DNA of 64,000 bases from Leptospira barantonii (GCF_002811925.1 NZ_NPDS01000003.1:62001-126000); one strand, 5' to 3'. Shown: positions 1 through 9,416, numbered from the stretch's first letter. The notes: generated from the letters alone by a model not told the origin. Numbers and translations: made by a program.

Positions 1-846
1 AATAAGATCTACGTTATGGGTGGTTTAGTAAAATCAGGAGTAACTTTCACAGCAGTCAATACCGTCAACGAATACGATCCCTTTAATAATGTTTGGAAAA
101 CAATGACTTCTATGCCTGACACTCATCAGGGCGGAATCGCTTTCTCATCTGGAAACGATATCTATATTATATCAGGGACAACCTCCGTAGACATGACAAC
201 AGGAACACTTGCAAACACGGTGTATAAGTTCACTCCTTCCTTAGGAACCAATGGAACTTGGTTAAAGTATGTTTCTAACAGTGCGATATTTCAAAGAGTA
301 GATATGCCGGGTTGTGCAATTCACGATACTTTATTTTTCTCTGGTGGAAGACGAAACACGGACGGCCTTCCATTTAATACTTCAGACGCCTATATTCCAA
401 GTGGAAATACTACCACTTCCCTTGTTGAAGCGACTATCAGCCAAGCAAAGTATGGAGCCGCGATGGCTTGTTATCGTCCGAATCCAAAGGACACCTACCC
501 TGCTGATCCAGCCGCCATCCTAATTGCTGGAGGATCGACAACAGCTGATGTATTCCAACCCCCTACTTCAGTTACGTCTTCCAATACCTTTGATTATAGC
601 TTAGCGACCACCTCCAATTATACAGCAGGTGGAATTCTACCAACCGCACTTTACTATCCCGCAATGGAAGTCTCCTACGAGCTTAGGAGAGCGTTTCTGT
701 TTGGTGGAGCCAATCTTACGAATGTTCCGCAGGATAAAGTTTATTCTATGGATCTAGGAAACCCGACAACGACTCCGTGGAGAACAGAGACAGTTACACT
801 GCCGGTAGCTCGATACGGCCATAAAGCGATTATTTTGAGTAGATAA
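1..846 (+). CDS. Kelch-repeat protein, 5' end outside the window
   Basis: The frame is open from base 1 and reads NKIYVMGGL across the window edge, so the gene begins upstream and this is its 3' part. Kelch-type beta-propeller blades are visible as repeated pairs of a hydrophobic strand ending in Gly-Gly (YVMGG, LFFSGG, ILIAGG, AFLFGG) followed by a Tyr/Phe-x-Pro or Asp segment such as EYDPFNNVWKTM and VYSMDLGN. Kelch propellers usually bind other proteins or carbohydrate, and in spirochaetes they are often exported or surface lipoproteins. The signal peptide is not in view, so location is inferred. The stop is two bases before the next gene, suggesting an operon. Confidence 0.7.
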   Translation, partial: NKIYVMGGLVKSGVTFTAVNTVNEYDPFNNVWKTMTSMPDTHQGGIAFSSGNDIYIISGTTSVDMTTGTLANTVYKFTPSLGTNGTWLKYVSNSAIFQRVDMPGCAIHDTLFFSGGRRNTDGLPFNTSDAYIPSGNTTTSLVEATISQAKYGAAMACYRPNPKDTYPADPAAILIAGGSTTADVFQPPTSVTSSNTFDYSLATTSNYTAGGILPTALYYPAMEVSYELRRAFLFGGANLTNVPQDKVYSMDLGNPTTTPWRTETVTLPVARYGHKAIILSR

Positions 847-848
847 AG

Positions 849-1445
<597 letters not shown>

Positions 1446-1478
1446 TCTTCCAAAATTCAAGGATCTTCTACAATAATA

Positions 1479-2345
1479 TCATATTGGCTCCTTAATTTGA
1501 ACGTCATCCTTTTCGTGTTTTTCTAGAATTTGATTTAGTACTTTTACAAACTTTTCAATTCGGCTATGAAAATCCGTATTCTTCAAATATTCTAAAAATG
1601 ACACAAACGAACCACAACAGTATAGCAAAGAGTAAATAGATAAATAATGTGCAAAAGACATTCTTTGGTAGTATATATTTTCAAAAACCTTTTCTTGAAT
1701 CTCTTTTGGGTAACTATTTAAAGTAATTAAATTAAATATATCTTCTGATAACGTATGAACTGAATCAGAGGCTGATGCATAAACAATGTGGTAATGATAT
1801 TCTTGTCCAATATCCCTGAATCGAGATTTTGCATCCGGCCATTCAGCAACTTTATCAGACACTATATGCGGATTACTATCTATATAATTGTTAAATAGAG
1901 ATATCTTACCTTCTGCATGAGGAATTGCTTCCTTTAAATCAAGGCGAAGCGCATCGTTCTTCCATTTTGTTGCCTTTGTTTTAGCCCCAAGTATATAATG
2001 CTTCATCAAAGAAATAACACGATCATTTGTCTTTGTATTCAAAATATACTGAAGATTCACCGAGTGTTCAATGGATATGCGAGACATAGCTTCAGCCGAA
2101 CTATAATGACGATTCTTGAGAGAATTTATGATTTGAGTATCAAACTCACAAATTGCATTAATTAAATATATTGCCACTGGTTCCAAAATTCCTTTTCTAA
2201 GAAAAATTTTTCTATTAGCTCGCATCTCATTATGCATTCTAATTATATCTGAATGTATTTGTTCCAAAACCGGAAAATCACGTCCGTGCGATAAATATGT
2301 TTCACGAACTTGATTAATTTTATCATTTATTGAATCCATTAGCAC
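1479..2345 (-). CDS. Helical protein resembling DUF5677
   Basis: A 288-residue, largely helical soluble protein. It resembles the DUF5677 group by its N-terminal helices and a central segment containing SAEAMSRISIEHSVN, where members of that group have a conserved R-x-x-x-E-type helix. The function is unknown. The GTG start at 2345 sits nine bases after AGGAG; an ATG at 2339 is the alternative. Codon use is AT-rich like the rest of the island, and the gene lies immediately beside an IS481-family remnant, so it was probably acquired. A link to defence is a guess from location. Confidence 0.5.
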   Translation of the reverse strand: MLMDSINDKINQVRETYLSHGRDFPVLEQIHSDIIRMHNEMRANRKIFLRKGILEPVAIYLINAICEFDTQIINSLKNRHYSSAEAMSRISIEHSVNLQYILNTKTNDRVISLMKHYILGAKTKATKWKNDALRLDLKEAIPHAEGKISLFNNYIDSNPHIVSDKVAEWPDAKSRFRDIGQEYHYHIVYASASDSVHTLSEDIFNLITLNSYPKEIQEKVFENIYYQRMSFAHYLSIYSLLYCCGSFVSFLEYLKNTDFHSRIEKFVKVLNQILEKHEKDDVQIKEPI

Positions 2346-2392
2346 AACCTAAAGCTCCTAAAATTAAAACTTACTACAAAGTGTAAACTGAC

Positions 2393-2418
2393 TGCGTAGT
2401 GATAGCATTCACCTGACA
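2393..2418 (+). repeat. Left terminal inverted repeat of the IS481-like element
   Basis: Begins TGCGTAGTGATAGCATTC and continues ACCTGACA. It matches the reverse complement of 3002-3028 at about 22 of 26 positions with one single-base gap. It also matches a lone copy at 9442-9462 at 19 of 21 positions. Confidence 0.75.
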
Positions 2419-2499
2419 GCTCGGTAAAACCGGCAGCTCCGATTTCTTCTGAAAGTAAAAAGATTTTACCACAAATTATTCAAACTCCACAGAAACCCG

Positions 2500-2979
2500 A
2501 TGCTCACCAACACCAATGCGGTAGAAAAAGCAAAAAGAAGAAAGCTAAATTTGTTAGAGCTTGCTAACGAATTAGAAAGTGTAAGTAAAGCCTGCAAGAT
2601 TATGTGATATTCCCATCAGCCATTCTTCGAGATCCGAAGAAACGTTCCGACCTACGAAGCAGAGGGGCTCTTAGATCGAATCCAGGAACCAACGAACTTC
2701 TTCCTAATAGAGTTAATCGAACACAAAACCGACGACCTCAGAGTAACGGATAGGTCGAACGACTTCATCGAACTTTACTCTATGAGTATTTCAGAATCGC
2801 AGGTCGAACTAAATTTTACTAGTCGATTGAGGAAATGCCGATCGACTTAAAAATCTTATTTGAAGAATACAATTACAAAGGCGCTCACTAAAGAAGAAGC
2901 TGAACTGAAGAACTCCTTTTCAAATTTTTACCACTGGAATCAAAATTGAAGCCAACGAGGAACCAAGCTCAGAAGATTA
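2500..2979 (+). pseudogene. IS481-family transposase remnant
   Basis: Translation from the ATG at 2500 gives the classic IS481 helix-turn-helix start (KRRKLNLLELANELE, then SVSKACKIM) followed by an in-frame TGA where relatives have Gly in MGYSRQ. It then continues as FFEIRRN and AEGLLDRIQEP. After about 2695 the match moves to another frame that encodes the C-terminal catalytic part of the family: RRPQSNG, a stop, VERLHRTLLYEYFRIAGR, TKFY, a stop, then SIEEMPIDLKI. A last fragment, RTPFQIFTTGIKIEANEE, is the usual C-terminus. The central catalytic core is deleted. Several stops and frameshifts make this an old, dead gene. Confidence 0.8.
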
Positions 2980-3001
2980 GTCAATTTATTTCAAAAGGAA
3001 C

Positions 3002-3028
3002 GGTCAGGTAAATACTATTACGTACGCA
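3002..3028 (-). repeat. Right terminal inverted repeat of the IS481-like element
   Basis: Read on the minus strand from 3028 it begins TGCGTACGTAATAGTATTT and continues ACCTGAC, matching the left end at 2393-2418 with one inserted C and four substitutions. It sits about 20 bases after the transposase remnant, as expected for an IS end. Confidence 0.75.
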
Positions 3029-3188
3029 ATATTCTGACAGGGGAAGGTAGACTAAGGTTGTTTACATAATGGGAGATATGTAAATAAACGGATTATATAG
3101 ACTTTCCGTAACAAAGGAACATTCACTATTCGTTAATAAATACTCTTCGCATATAATTAAAGTATACAAACTTATTTCAAACTCATTA

Positions 3189-3599
3189 TTATAAAGATTT
3201 TGAATGTATCATATCAATCAATCTCTTCGAAATTTTTCCATTCTTAATATTACATTCCCAAATTCTAAAAACAGACCATCCGCTTTCTCGTAATTTTTTA
3301 TTTATCTTTTTATCTCGGTTCTTATTATTTTCAATTTTTTCTTCCCAGAAAGAAATATTTGACTTAGGTTTTAAATTCCTACAGTTATGCCCGTGCCAAA
3401 AACAACCATCGGCGAATACAGCAACTTTATGATTAGGAAAAACGAAATCGGGCTTTCCGATTACTAAAATATTTCTTCTCCAACCTTTGAGCTTATGTAT
3501 TCGAAAGAGCTTAATTAGAGATAATTCAGTGGAAGAATTACCTTTACTTTTTATCTGCGACATGATCCAAGATCGCCGGTCAACTGAAACTACATCCAT
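3189..3599 (-). CDS. vsr: Very short patch repair (Vsr-type) DNA endonuclease
   Basis: A 136-residue Vsr endonuclease. Classical Vsr nicks beside T:G mismatches that arise by deamination of 5-methylcytosine. The key residues fall at the same numbers as in E. coli Vsr: catalytic Asp51 in GKPDFVF, His69 in GCFWHGH, and zinc ligands Cys66, His71, Cys73 and Cys116 (IWEC). The N-terminus (RSWIMSQIKSKGN) and the FWEEKI...RD helix are also typical. The position of E. coli His64 is Asp here, as in many homologues. It is divergent from the ATPase gene 260 bases away and shares the locus with a cytosine methyltransferase. It may act as repair enzyme or as the nuclease of a defence cassette. Confidence 0.92.
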   Translation of the reverse strand: MDVVSVDRRSWIMSQIKSKGNSSTELSLIKLFRIHKLKGWRRNILVIGKPDFVFPNHKVAVFADGCFWHGHNCRNLKPKSNISFWEEKIENNKNRDKKINKKLRESGWSVFRIWECNIKNGKISKRLIDMIHSKSL

Positions 3600-3859
3600 T
3601 TCATATTACTCAATACTCAAATTAAAAAATTAATAACTCGAATTTCAATTTTCTTATATTATTTGCACATCAAACTGTCTATTATTTCAGCTGCGAATTA
3701 TCGTCCTTACTTTAATTATGTTTCAAAGTATTTAACAATGCACTAAAATTCGAAAATTCATTGACCTTGATAAGCGATTTAAAATATAACAAATCAGTGT
3801 AGTTGTCGTGGCATTATATCGAGCCGTTAGGCTATTCTTAAGACAATCATGGATTTAAT

Positions 3860-5299
3860 ATGACAAATAAACCTGAACCCGACAAGGTCCAAGCCTCCCC
3901 AACAAAAAGATTCTTCGTCGAGATGTTAACCAGAGATATCGAACTCGAAGACGCTATTCTAGACCTGATTGATAATTGTCTCGACGGTGCAATCAGAAAA
4001 ATTGGAAAGAATAATCTATCCAATACCCCTGAGCCTTACAAAGGCTATTTTGCAGAAATCATCTTTGACAAGTCTTCATTTACGATTAAAGACAATTGTG
4101 GTGGGATATCATTATCTATAGCCAAAGAAGTAGCATTTAAATTAGGAAGACCTAATAATTCTAACAATAACTCTTCTCATACAATTGGCATCTACGGCAT
4201 AGGAATGAAGAGGGCTATATTTAAAATTTGTTCTGAAGCCACAGTGATTTCTGCAACTGAAAACGAAAATTTTGAAGTTTCCATTCCGAAAGAATGGATG
4301 GAAAACGATAACGAATGGGAGCTTGAATTAAAACATAATTCAAAAAATCAAAGCGAAATCGGCACAACAATAAAGATGAAACATATAAGGCCGGAAATCG
4401 CTTTAAAATTCGCAAATTCCAATCTCAATTTTTATAGTGAACTTATACAAAGGATTTCTAGTCATTATAGCCTTATACTTGAAAAAGGTTTTAAAATCTT
4501 AGTAAACAGCTACGATGTAAAACCCAAAAGTATACAATTTATCGCCAACTTTGATAGCGATTCAAATAATAATCAAACTTTCCAACCATATTATTATCAA
4601 GGCAAATCTGGAAAAGTTACCATTGATATAGTTATTGGCTTTTATCGGCCTATGCCAAGTGCTGAAGAAATAGAAGATGATCAAGAAGGACGTCACTCGG
4701 CCGAGCAGGCCGGAATAACAATTTTATGTAATGATCGAGTTGTTTTAGAAAGCGATAAAACTAGACTTACAGGCTGGGGCGAAGAAACAGTCCCAAATTT
4801 TCACAATCAATTTATTGCTATAGCCGGTATCGTACAATATTCAAGCGATGATGCATCTTTACTTCCACTAACAACGACCAAACGAGGTATTGATTTAGGC
4901 TCTGATTTATATTTATATACAAAAAAGTTTATGCGCGAAGGCATACGAACCTTCACTCAATACACTAATAAGTGGAAATTAAATATCTCAGAAGAAAAAA
5001 AACATCGGCCGAACCAAAACTATTCTCCAAAAGATATTTTAAGCAAACTATCGAAGCAGAAAAACACAAATTGGACCAAAGATAAATCTAGTGGAAATAA
5101 ATATGATGGAAAAAGATTTATTCCAAAACTGCCAGAGCCGGAAAGAGATAGCGCAGAATTTAAAGTTATCCGTTTTACAAAAAAAATTAAAGATATAGAA
5201 AAAGTTTCAAATATCCTTTTTGATATTAAAGACGAAAAACCGGCCACAGTGGGAGAAGCAGCTTTTGATTTTGTCTTAAAGGGGTCCAAAAAAAAATGA
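3860..5299 (+). CDS. GHKL (MORC/MutL-like) ATPase of a modification-linked cassette
   Basis: A 479-residue protein with an N-terminal Bergerat-fold ATPase. The N box is around residues 28-44 (LEDAILDLIDNCLDG, Asn39), the G1 box is DNCGGIS at 78-84, and the G2 lid is GIYGIGMKRAIFK at 110-122. This pattern matches the prokaryotic MORC/MutL-like ATPases found beside restriction-modification genes. Residues about 200-380 would be the transducer domain, and the C-terminal 100 residues are lysine-rich and end in a helix. The stop overlaps the next start (ATGA at 5296-5299), so the two products are probably made together and may form a complex. Histidine-kinase features (H box) are absent. Confidence 0.75.
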   Translation: MTNKPEPDKVQASPTKRFFVEMLTRDIELEDAILDLIDNCLDGAIRKIGKNNLSNTPEPYKGYFAEIIFDKSSFTIKDNCGGISLSIAKEVAFKLGRPNNSNNNSSHTIGIYGIGMKRAIFKICSEATVISATENENFEVSIPKEWMENDNEWELELKHNSKNQSEIGTTIKMKHIRPEIALKFANSNLNFYSELIQRISSHYSLILEKGFKILVNSYDVKPKSIQFIANFDSDSNNNQTFQPYYYQGKSGKVTIDIVIGFYRPMPSAEEIEDDQEGRHSAEQAGITILCNDRVVLESDKTRLTGWGEETVPNFHNQFIAIAGIVQYSSDDASLLPLTTTKRGIDLGSDLYLYTKKFMREGIRTFTQYTNKWKLNISEEKKHRPNQNYSPKDILSKLSKQKNTNWTKDKSSGNKYDGKRFIPKLPEPERDSAEFKVIRFTKKIKDIEKVSNILFDIKDEKPATVGEAAFDFVLKGSKKK

Positions 5300-6312
5300 G
5301 TGGAGGATTTATACCCTATCATATACGACCAAATAAATCGATTGATAGGCATCTTTTTATGGAGTTACTAAGATATGTTGATAAGAAAAAACCAATCAGA
5401 GAATACGCATACATTGGTTTTGGAGGTAATTCATTAGAAGATTTTAAAATAATACATCAGACTTTTGGGAATAAATATCTAATTTCTTTAGAAGAAAGTG
5501 AATCTGTATATAAAAGACAATTGTTTAATAAACCAGTTCGTACTATTATTTGCAAAAAATTAAAATCTATAGATTTTATTAATCGTCTTTCGACAAATAA
5601 ATCGACAATTACTTGGTTGGACTTTGCTGACCCAAAACTCATAGGTCCGCAAATAAATGAATTGCGGACTCTTCTTTCTAAACTAGCCGATTTCGATGTA
5701 GTCAAAATTACCTTGAATGCAAATATTAATTGTCTCGGAGAAGCTAAAGATATTTCCGAGGAGGAAATTATAAGGACTGGAAAAGAAAAACTTGAAATAC
5801 TAAGAAATAGAAGATTAGAAAAGCTAAAAAATAGACTTAGAGATCATCTTCCTTCTACTACCGAAAGTGCCAAAATGAATGACGAAGAATACCCAAAAGT
5901 TTTGTTAGACGCTTTACGAATCGCAACTCAGAAAGCCTTTGAAGGAAATTCAGATCGTCTTTTTTTACCATTATCAAGCTTTATTTACAAAGATTCCCTT
6001 CATAAAATGCTTACACTCACGGGCATTATAATCCCTTCCGAGAATGTATCGGAATTTCTTCAAGAAACAGCGATAGATTCGTGGGAATTCTATTCGAATG
6101 ATTGGAATAAAATAGTAGAGCTTAATGCACCGGGACTAACTATAAAAGAAAAGCTTTGGTTAGATAAAGAAATACCCGTCCGTAAATTCGAATCTCTAAT
6201 CAAAAAAATACCTTTTGATCTAGATGAGGAAGAAAGCAAACACGAAAGCATAATAAAAGACTACATTAAGTTATACAGGTACTACCCTCACTTTACTAGA
6301 ATAACACTTTAA
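5296..6312 (+). CDS. Unknown cassette protein, possibly methyltransferase-like fold
   Basis: A 338-residue protein translated from the ATG that overlaps the ATPase stop. The N-terminal half has an order of elements suggesting a Rossmann-type methyltransferase: a glycine loop after a strand (AYIGFGGNSLEDF, residues about 38-50), an acidic end to the next strand (LISLEES), and a later strand with WLDFADP. The middle (about 160-190) is a charged coiled helix rich in Lys and Arg. The canonical ExGxGxG motif is not exact, so catalytic activity is uncertain. It is convergent with the cytosine methyltransferase gene, with two bases between stops. It may be the effector or specificity partner of the GHKL ATPase. 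Confidence 0.5.
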   Translation: MSGGFIPYHIRPNKSIDRHLFMELLRYVDKKKPIREYAYIGFGGNSLEDFKIIHQTFGNKYLISLEESESVYKRQLFNKPVRTIICKKLKSIDFINRLSTNKSTITWLDFADPKLIGPQINELRTLLSKLADFDVVKITLNANINCLGEAKDISEEEIIRTGKEKLEILRNRRLEKLKNRLRDHLPSTTESAKMNDEEYPKVLLDALRIATQKAFEGNSDRLFLPLSSFIYKDSLHKMLTLTGIIIPSENVSEFLQETAIDSWEFYSNDWNKIVELNAPGLTIKEKLWLDKEIPVRKFESLIKKIPFDLDEEESKHESIIKDYIKLYRYYPHFTRITL

Positions 6313-6314
6313 AA

Positions 6315-7418
6315 TCAAATAACCTTAATAATTCTCGATAAAATCTCTTCAGCTACTATTGGACTAACGCTATTCCCAATATGGCGAAAACTATGCCATT
6401 TAGTTGAGTGAAATAAAAACCAATCAGGAAATCCTTGAAGACGTGCTGCTTCACGAGGAGTAATCACTCTATTCTCACTTGGATGAAGTGGACGAACCGC
6501 TTGAAAACTTCCTTTATCCGGACCGGTTCCAGCACGTATTGTTGGACTCTGGCCTTTTGGATCTAATCTTTTACATCCTGAAACAGAATCTCTTTGTCCA
6601 GCTTTTATTTTAGACCATCTTTTAATAACTTCTTCTGAATGAGCAGTCCCAATAAAACCCGAAACCTCATTCTTTAATTTGAATCTCTTTAAGGATTCTG
6701 CATCACCAACGTTTGCAGGTATTTTACTATAAATAAATTTTGAATATGGCTCATTAAGGTTTTTCTTAATTATTTTCCAATCCTCCATTTGATCGTTGGC
6801 ATTGTTAATTTTTATCGGAAGTCCCTTAAAAGCTTGGCTAACAGATATCGGCTTTTGACCTCTAGGAGGAGCCAATACTAAATTTTCATTGATTTTTCTC
6901 GACTTTCCTTTTAAAAAACCAACACAAAATATTCGCATTCTATCCGTCGGAACACCAAATTCCTTAGCATTTAATAAGACAGGGCCAATAATATTATATT
7001 CATTACTAACTATATCAAAACTTTTTTTTATAATATGATTATATCTAGGATGCATTAATCCAGGAACATTTTCGAACATAAAAAATAATGGACGAGCTGC
7101 ACGGACATATTTCATGAATTGAGTAAGTAAATTATTCCTAGGATCCGCAACGTCTCTTTTACCCATCACACTAAATCCTTGGCAAGGAGGACCGCCAATA
7201 ATTCCGGCAACATTACGATTCACGTATCTATCAGCAAACTCATTCGGTGAAAGTAAGTTGATGTCAGTTAAAATATGTTTTGCATTTGGAAAATTCTTTC
7301 TATGTGTTTCAAGGGCTATTTCATCCTTATCCATCCCATACAATAATTCAAATCCTGCCCTGGTTGCCCCCAGACTTAATCCACCAACACCACAAAATAG
7401 ATCTATAATTTTAGCCAT
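6315..7418 (-). CDS. DNA (cytosine-5) methyltransferase
   Basis: A 367-residue C5-cytosine DNA methyltransferase that moves a methyl group from S-adenosylmethionine to cytosine in a short target. Motif I is DLFCGVGGLSLG (residues 6-17), motif IV is GGPPCQGFS with catalytic Cys79, motif VI is ENVPG (116-120), motif VIII includes DRMRIFCVG, motif IX is SPTIRAG, and motif X is IGNSVSP. The target-recognition region lies roughly at 180-290. All core motifs are intact, so it should be active. A Vsr gene in the same cassette suggests that its product, 5-methylcytosine, is being managed locally. No partner restriction enzyme of a known family is visible. Confidence 0.92.
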   Translation of the reverse strand: MAKIIDLFCGVGGLSLGATRAGFELLYGMDKDEIALETHRKNFPNAKHILTDINLLSPNEFADRYVNRNVAGIIGGPPCQGFSVMGKRDVADPRNNLLTQFMKYVRAARPLFFMFENVPGLMHPRYNHIIKKSFDIVSNEYNIIGPVLLNAKEFGVPTDRMRIFCVGFLKGKSRKINENLVLAPPRGQKPISVSQAFKGLPIKINNANDQMEDWKIIKKNLNEPYSKFIYSKIPANVGDAESLKRFKLKNEVSGFIGTAHSEEVIKRWSKIKAGQRDSVSGCKRLDPKGQSPTIRAGTGPDKGSFQAVRPLHPSENRVITPREAARLQGFPDWFLFHSTKWHSFRHIGNSVSPIVAEEILSRIIKVI

Positions 7419-8125
7419 TTTAAAACATTAATCCGTATCAAGATACCTACAGGCAAGCAAAGATTATCGATCCATAAGGGAATCTTTAAGTAACTAAAAA
7501 TCTTCCTTAAGATTTTTAGTTACACTTGCTTTTTCGAAACAAAGAAAAGCTGTGCATTATAGTTTTCCTTTCGAATGCGAAGTAAGAGACACTCAACGTA
7601 TCTCTTTTTATGGGATAAACAATTTGAAAAATATTGAGTCTTTATTCTTCAATGCTTACGACCATTATCGGCAAAAACCGTTTAAACTTTAATACTGTTT
7701 TCATCAAAGTATGGAACGGACTCTTATCGAAAATTTGAAAAGCAGTAATTGGAACTTTTGTATTGAAAAGTCTGCCTCTCGTGATCGATTGAGTGCTCTT
7801 TCCTGCATTCCATTCGGGATCTATCTTTAGAGGAGCTTATCACCATCAAACGAAATCACCCGATCATTATGATTTTTTTTGATTTTGGGTTAGAATTTCA
7901 TTCCTTTCCCGAATTCCTTTGAAAATTCCCGAAACATACCTTAATTTTCTATTACTGTGTTTTCATACTCATCAGTTTCTTATTAGGTTAAATAATTCTT
8001 TTTAAAATAATCTGAAAGAAGCCATTGGTTTTAAAATGACTATCAAGAATACTATCCCTATGTAAATGATTAACTATTACTAAAATGTATCTTGACCAAA
8101 GTGCCCTCCTCGGTATATTATCGAA
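7419..8125. other. AT-rich intergenic region, no convincing gene
   Basis: This 707-base stretch separates the start of the cytosine methyltransferase gene from the integrase. Besides a perfect hairpin near its left end it holds only short open frames, the longest clear one being about 40 codons from the ATG at 7711, with no recognisable similarity. The promoters of both flanking genes must lie here. It may contain decayed mobile DNA or the attachment region of the recombinase, but I see no repeat that proves it. Confidence 0.5.
7490..7523. repeat. Perfect 15-bp inverted repeat with 4-base loop
   Basis: GTAACTAAAAATCTT (7490-7504), loop CCTT, then the exact reverse complement at 7509-7523. 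It lies about 70 bases upstream of the methyltransferase start. There is no long T run after the stem, so it is not a classic terminator. An operator or a leftover element end are possible. Confidence 0.6.
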
Positions 8126-8998
8126 ATGGATCTTACGCAAGAAAATCGTCTTACTAATCTTCGAAATCCTAACTTACCGAACGTAAATACTCGCAACTCT
8201 TATTACCTACAAATTAAACAGTTCAACGTTTGGAACCAAGGGCAGTCGATTACTCCAGAAAGAATCCAAATCTATCTAAATTATTTAAAAAGTAAAGGTG
8301 TTCGAGCAGCCACCGTCCGAGCTGCAAAGTCGGCTCTTAAAAAAGGAATAAAAACTTCCCTACCTGGAAAAGCCAATAGTCTCGTCTTTCTAAGTTTGTT
8401 AGATTCTACTTTTAAAGAAATGAAAGTGGACTCTACGAAATATTCTGTTAAACAATCAGCAGTCTTAACCAAAAAAGAAGTCTCGCTATTATGCAAAAAT
8501 ACTCCTAAAAAGTTATCTTTGATGATAAAGGCTTTTTATAATTCTGGATTTCGCGTATCAGAACTTACACGGATTAGGATTAAAGACTGTTCGGTCTCAA
8601 ATGATTCCTTAGCCATCACGATTATTCGAAAGCGCGGGAAAGAAATAACTATTCAAAACGCGTTTCCCGTTAGACTTTATCAAGAAGTACTAAAAACCTT
8701 TCATAACGGATTCATAAGTCCTAAAGAGTTTCTATTTAAGAATTTGAGATCAATTAACGGGTATTATTCTAGGCAATTCTTATGGCAGGAAATAAATAAA
8801 TACTCTAAAAGAATATTAGGAAAACCATTCTCAGTTCATGGCTGCCGTCATTCTCACGCCAGCAGTCTACTCTTAGCTGGAGTAACGATTCCAGCAATAG
8901 CAGAAAGACTTTCACATGAGGATATTAGCACCACTGCGAAATACTATCTGCATGCGAAATTAAATCCAAAAACTTTAGAAAAAGTTTTTATTAAATAA
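8126..8998 (+). CDS. Tyrosine recombinase / integrase
   Basis: A 290-residue tyrosine recombinase. The N-terminal SAM-like DNA-binding domain covers about residues 20-100. The catalytic residues are Arg143 (SGFRVSEL), Lys in RKRGKE (about 169-172), the His-x-x-Arg pair His238 and Arg241 (VHGCRHSHA), His264 (RLSHED), and the nucleophile Tyr273 or Tyr274 (AKYYLH). All are present, so it is probably functional. Such enzymes integrate or excise mobile elements or resolve dimers. Here it sits upstream of a plasmid-like primase module, which suggests it moves an integrative element. The N-terminal domain is shorter than in phage lambda-type integrases and closer to XerC/D-like proteins. Confidence 0.88.
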   Translation: MDLTQENRLTNLRNPNLPNVNTRNSYYLQIKQFNVWNQGQSITPERIQIYLNYLKSKGVRAATVRAAKSALKKGIKTSLPGKANSLVFLSLLDSTFKEMKVDSTKYSVKQSAVLTKKEVSLLCKNTPKKLSLMIKAFYNSGFRVSELTRIRIKDCSVSNDSLAITIIRKRGKEITIQNAFPVRLYQEVLKTFHNGFISPKEFLFKNLRSINGYYSRQFLWQEINKYSKRILGKPFSVHGCRHSHASSLLLAGVTIPAIAERLSHEDISTTAKYYLHAKLNPKTLEKVFIK

Positions 8999-9022
8999 AT
9001 TCCAGATGCTTTCCACTGGAAT
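8999..9022. terminator. Weak terminator-like hairpin between convergent genes
   Basis: Arms ATTCCAG (8999-9005) and CTGGAAT (9016-9022) with a 10-base loop lie directly after the integrase stop, between convergent genes. The T run after it is short, so efficiency would be low. Confidence 0.35.
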
Positions 9023-9032
9023 ATTTCGAATA

Positions 9033-9416
9033 TTAACCTTTTTTTCGTTTAGCTCGATCATTCTTTATTTTGTTAGCTAATTTATTCCTCTCATAAGTCT
9101 CTGCTACCAAAATCCGATTGGCCGTGTCTCGCTTTCTACCCCTTGCAAATATTTGATCAATAGTCATGGAGCTGGGAATAGAAGCATAATATTCTTTCCC
9201 ATCCCCGAAAAGAGTAAATGAATTATCGACATATTTGATATCGATACTAAATTCATTCTCGCTTTGCTCTGATTCTAAATTAGCCTTCCGCTGAATCTCT
9301 CGTAATTTTAAATAAAATTTAAAACTAAAATATAGAAGTAAAAGGTTTAAAATAATCGAACCCAAAAGCATGAAGTTTAAATAACTCATTATATCAACAG
9401 CCATCCTGATTCTCAT
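9033..9416 (-). CDS. Small single-pass membrane protein of unknown function
   Basis: About 127 residues if translation begins at the ATG at 9416 (MRIRMAVDIM); a TTG at 9464 would add 16 residues. A strongly hydrophobic segment (SYLNFMLLGSIILNLLLLYF) follows the start, then a charged linker (LREIQRKANLESEQSENEF), a short beta-rich part and a very basic tail (RAKRKKG). The shorter start is preferred because the 5' extension runs through a sequence that also occurs at the end of the IS481-like element. No family is recognised. It is convergent with the integrase. Confidence 0.45.
   Translation of the reverse strand: MRIRMAVDIMSYLNFMLLGSIILNLLLLYFSFKFYLKLREIQRKANLESEQSENEFSIDIKYVDNSFTLFGDGKEYYASIPSSMTIDQIFARGRKRDTANRILVAETYERNKLANKIKNDRAKRKKG

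Larger units (their letters stand above)
2393..3028 (+). mobile_element. Decayed IS481-family insertion sequence
   Basis: The element is bounded by imperfect inverted repeats (2393-2418 and 3002-3028) that both begin TGCGTA and end in CCTGAC when read inward. Between them lies the shattered remains of one IS481-type transposase. The element is about 640 bp, against roughly 1 kb or more for intact members, so an internal segment has been lost as well. It cannot be autonomous. No clear target-site duplication is seen. Confidence 0.75.

Noticed and set aside
3034..3038. CTGAC on both sides of the IS481 remnant as a target-site duplication
   Set aside because: The left copy (2388-2392) touches the element but the right copy is five bases away, so a 5-bp match is more likely chance.
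7711..7830. Short open frame of about 40 codons upstream of the integrase
   Set aside because: No ribosome site, no recognisable sequence, and a length expected by chance in AT-rich DNA.
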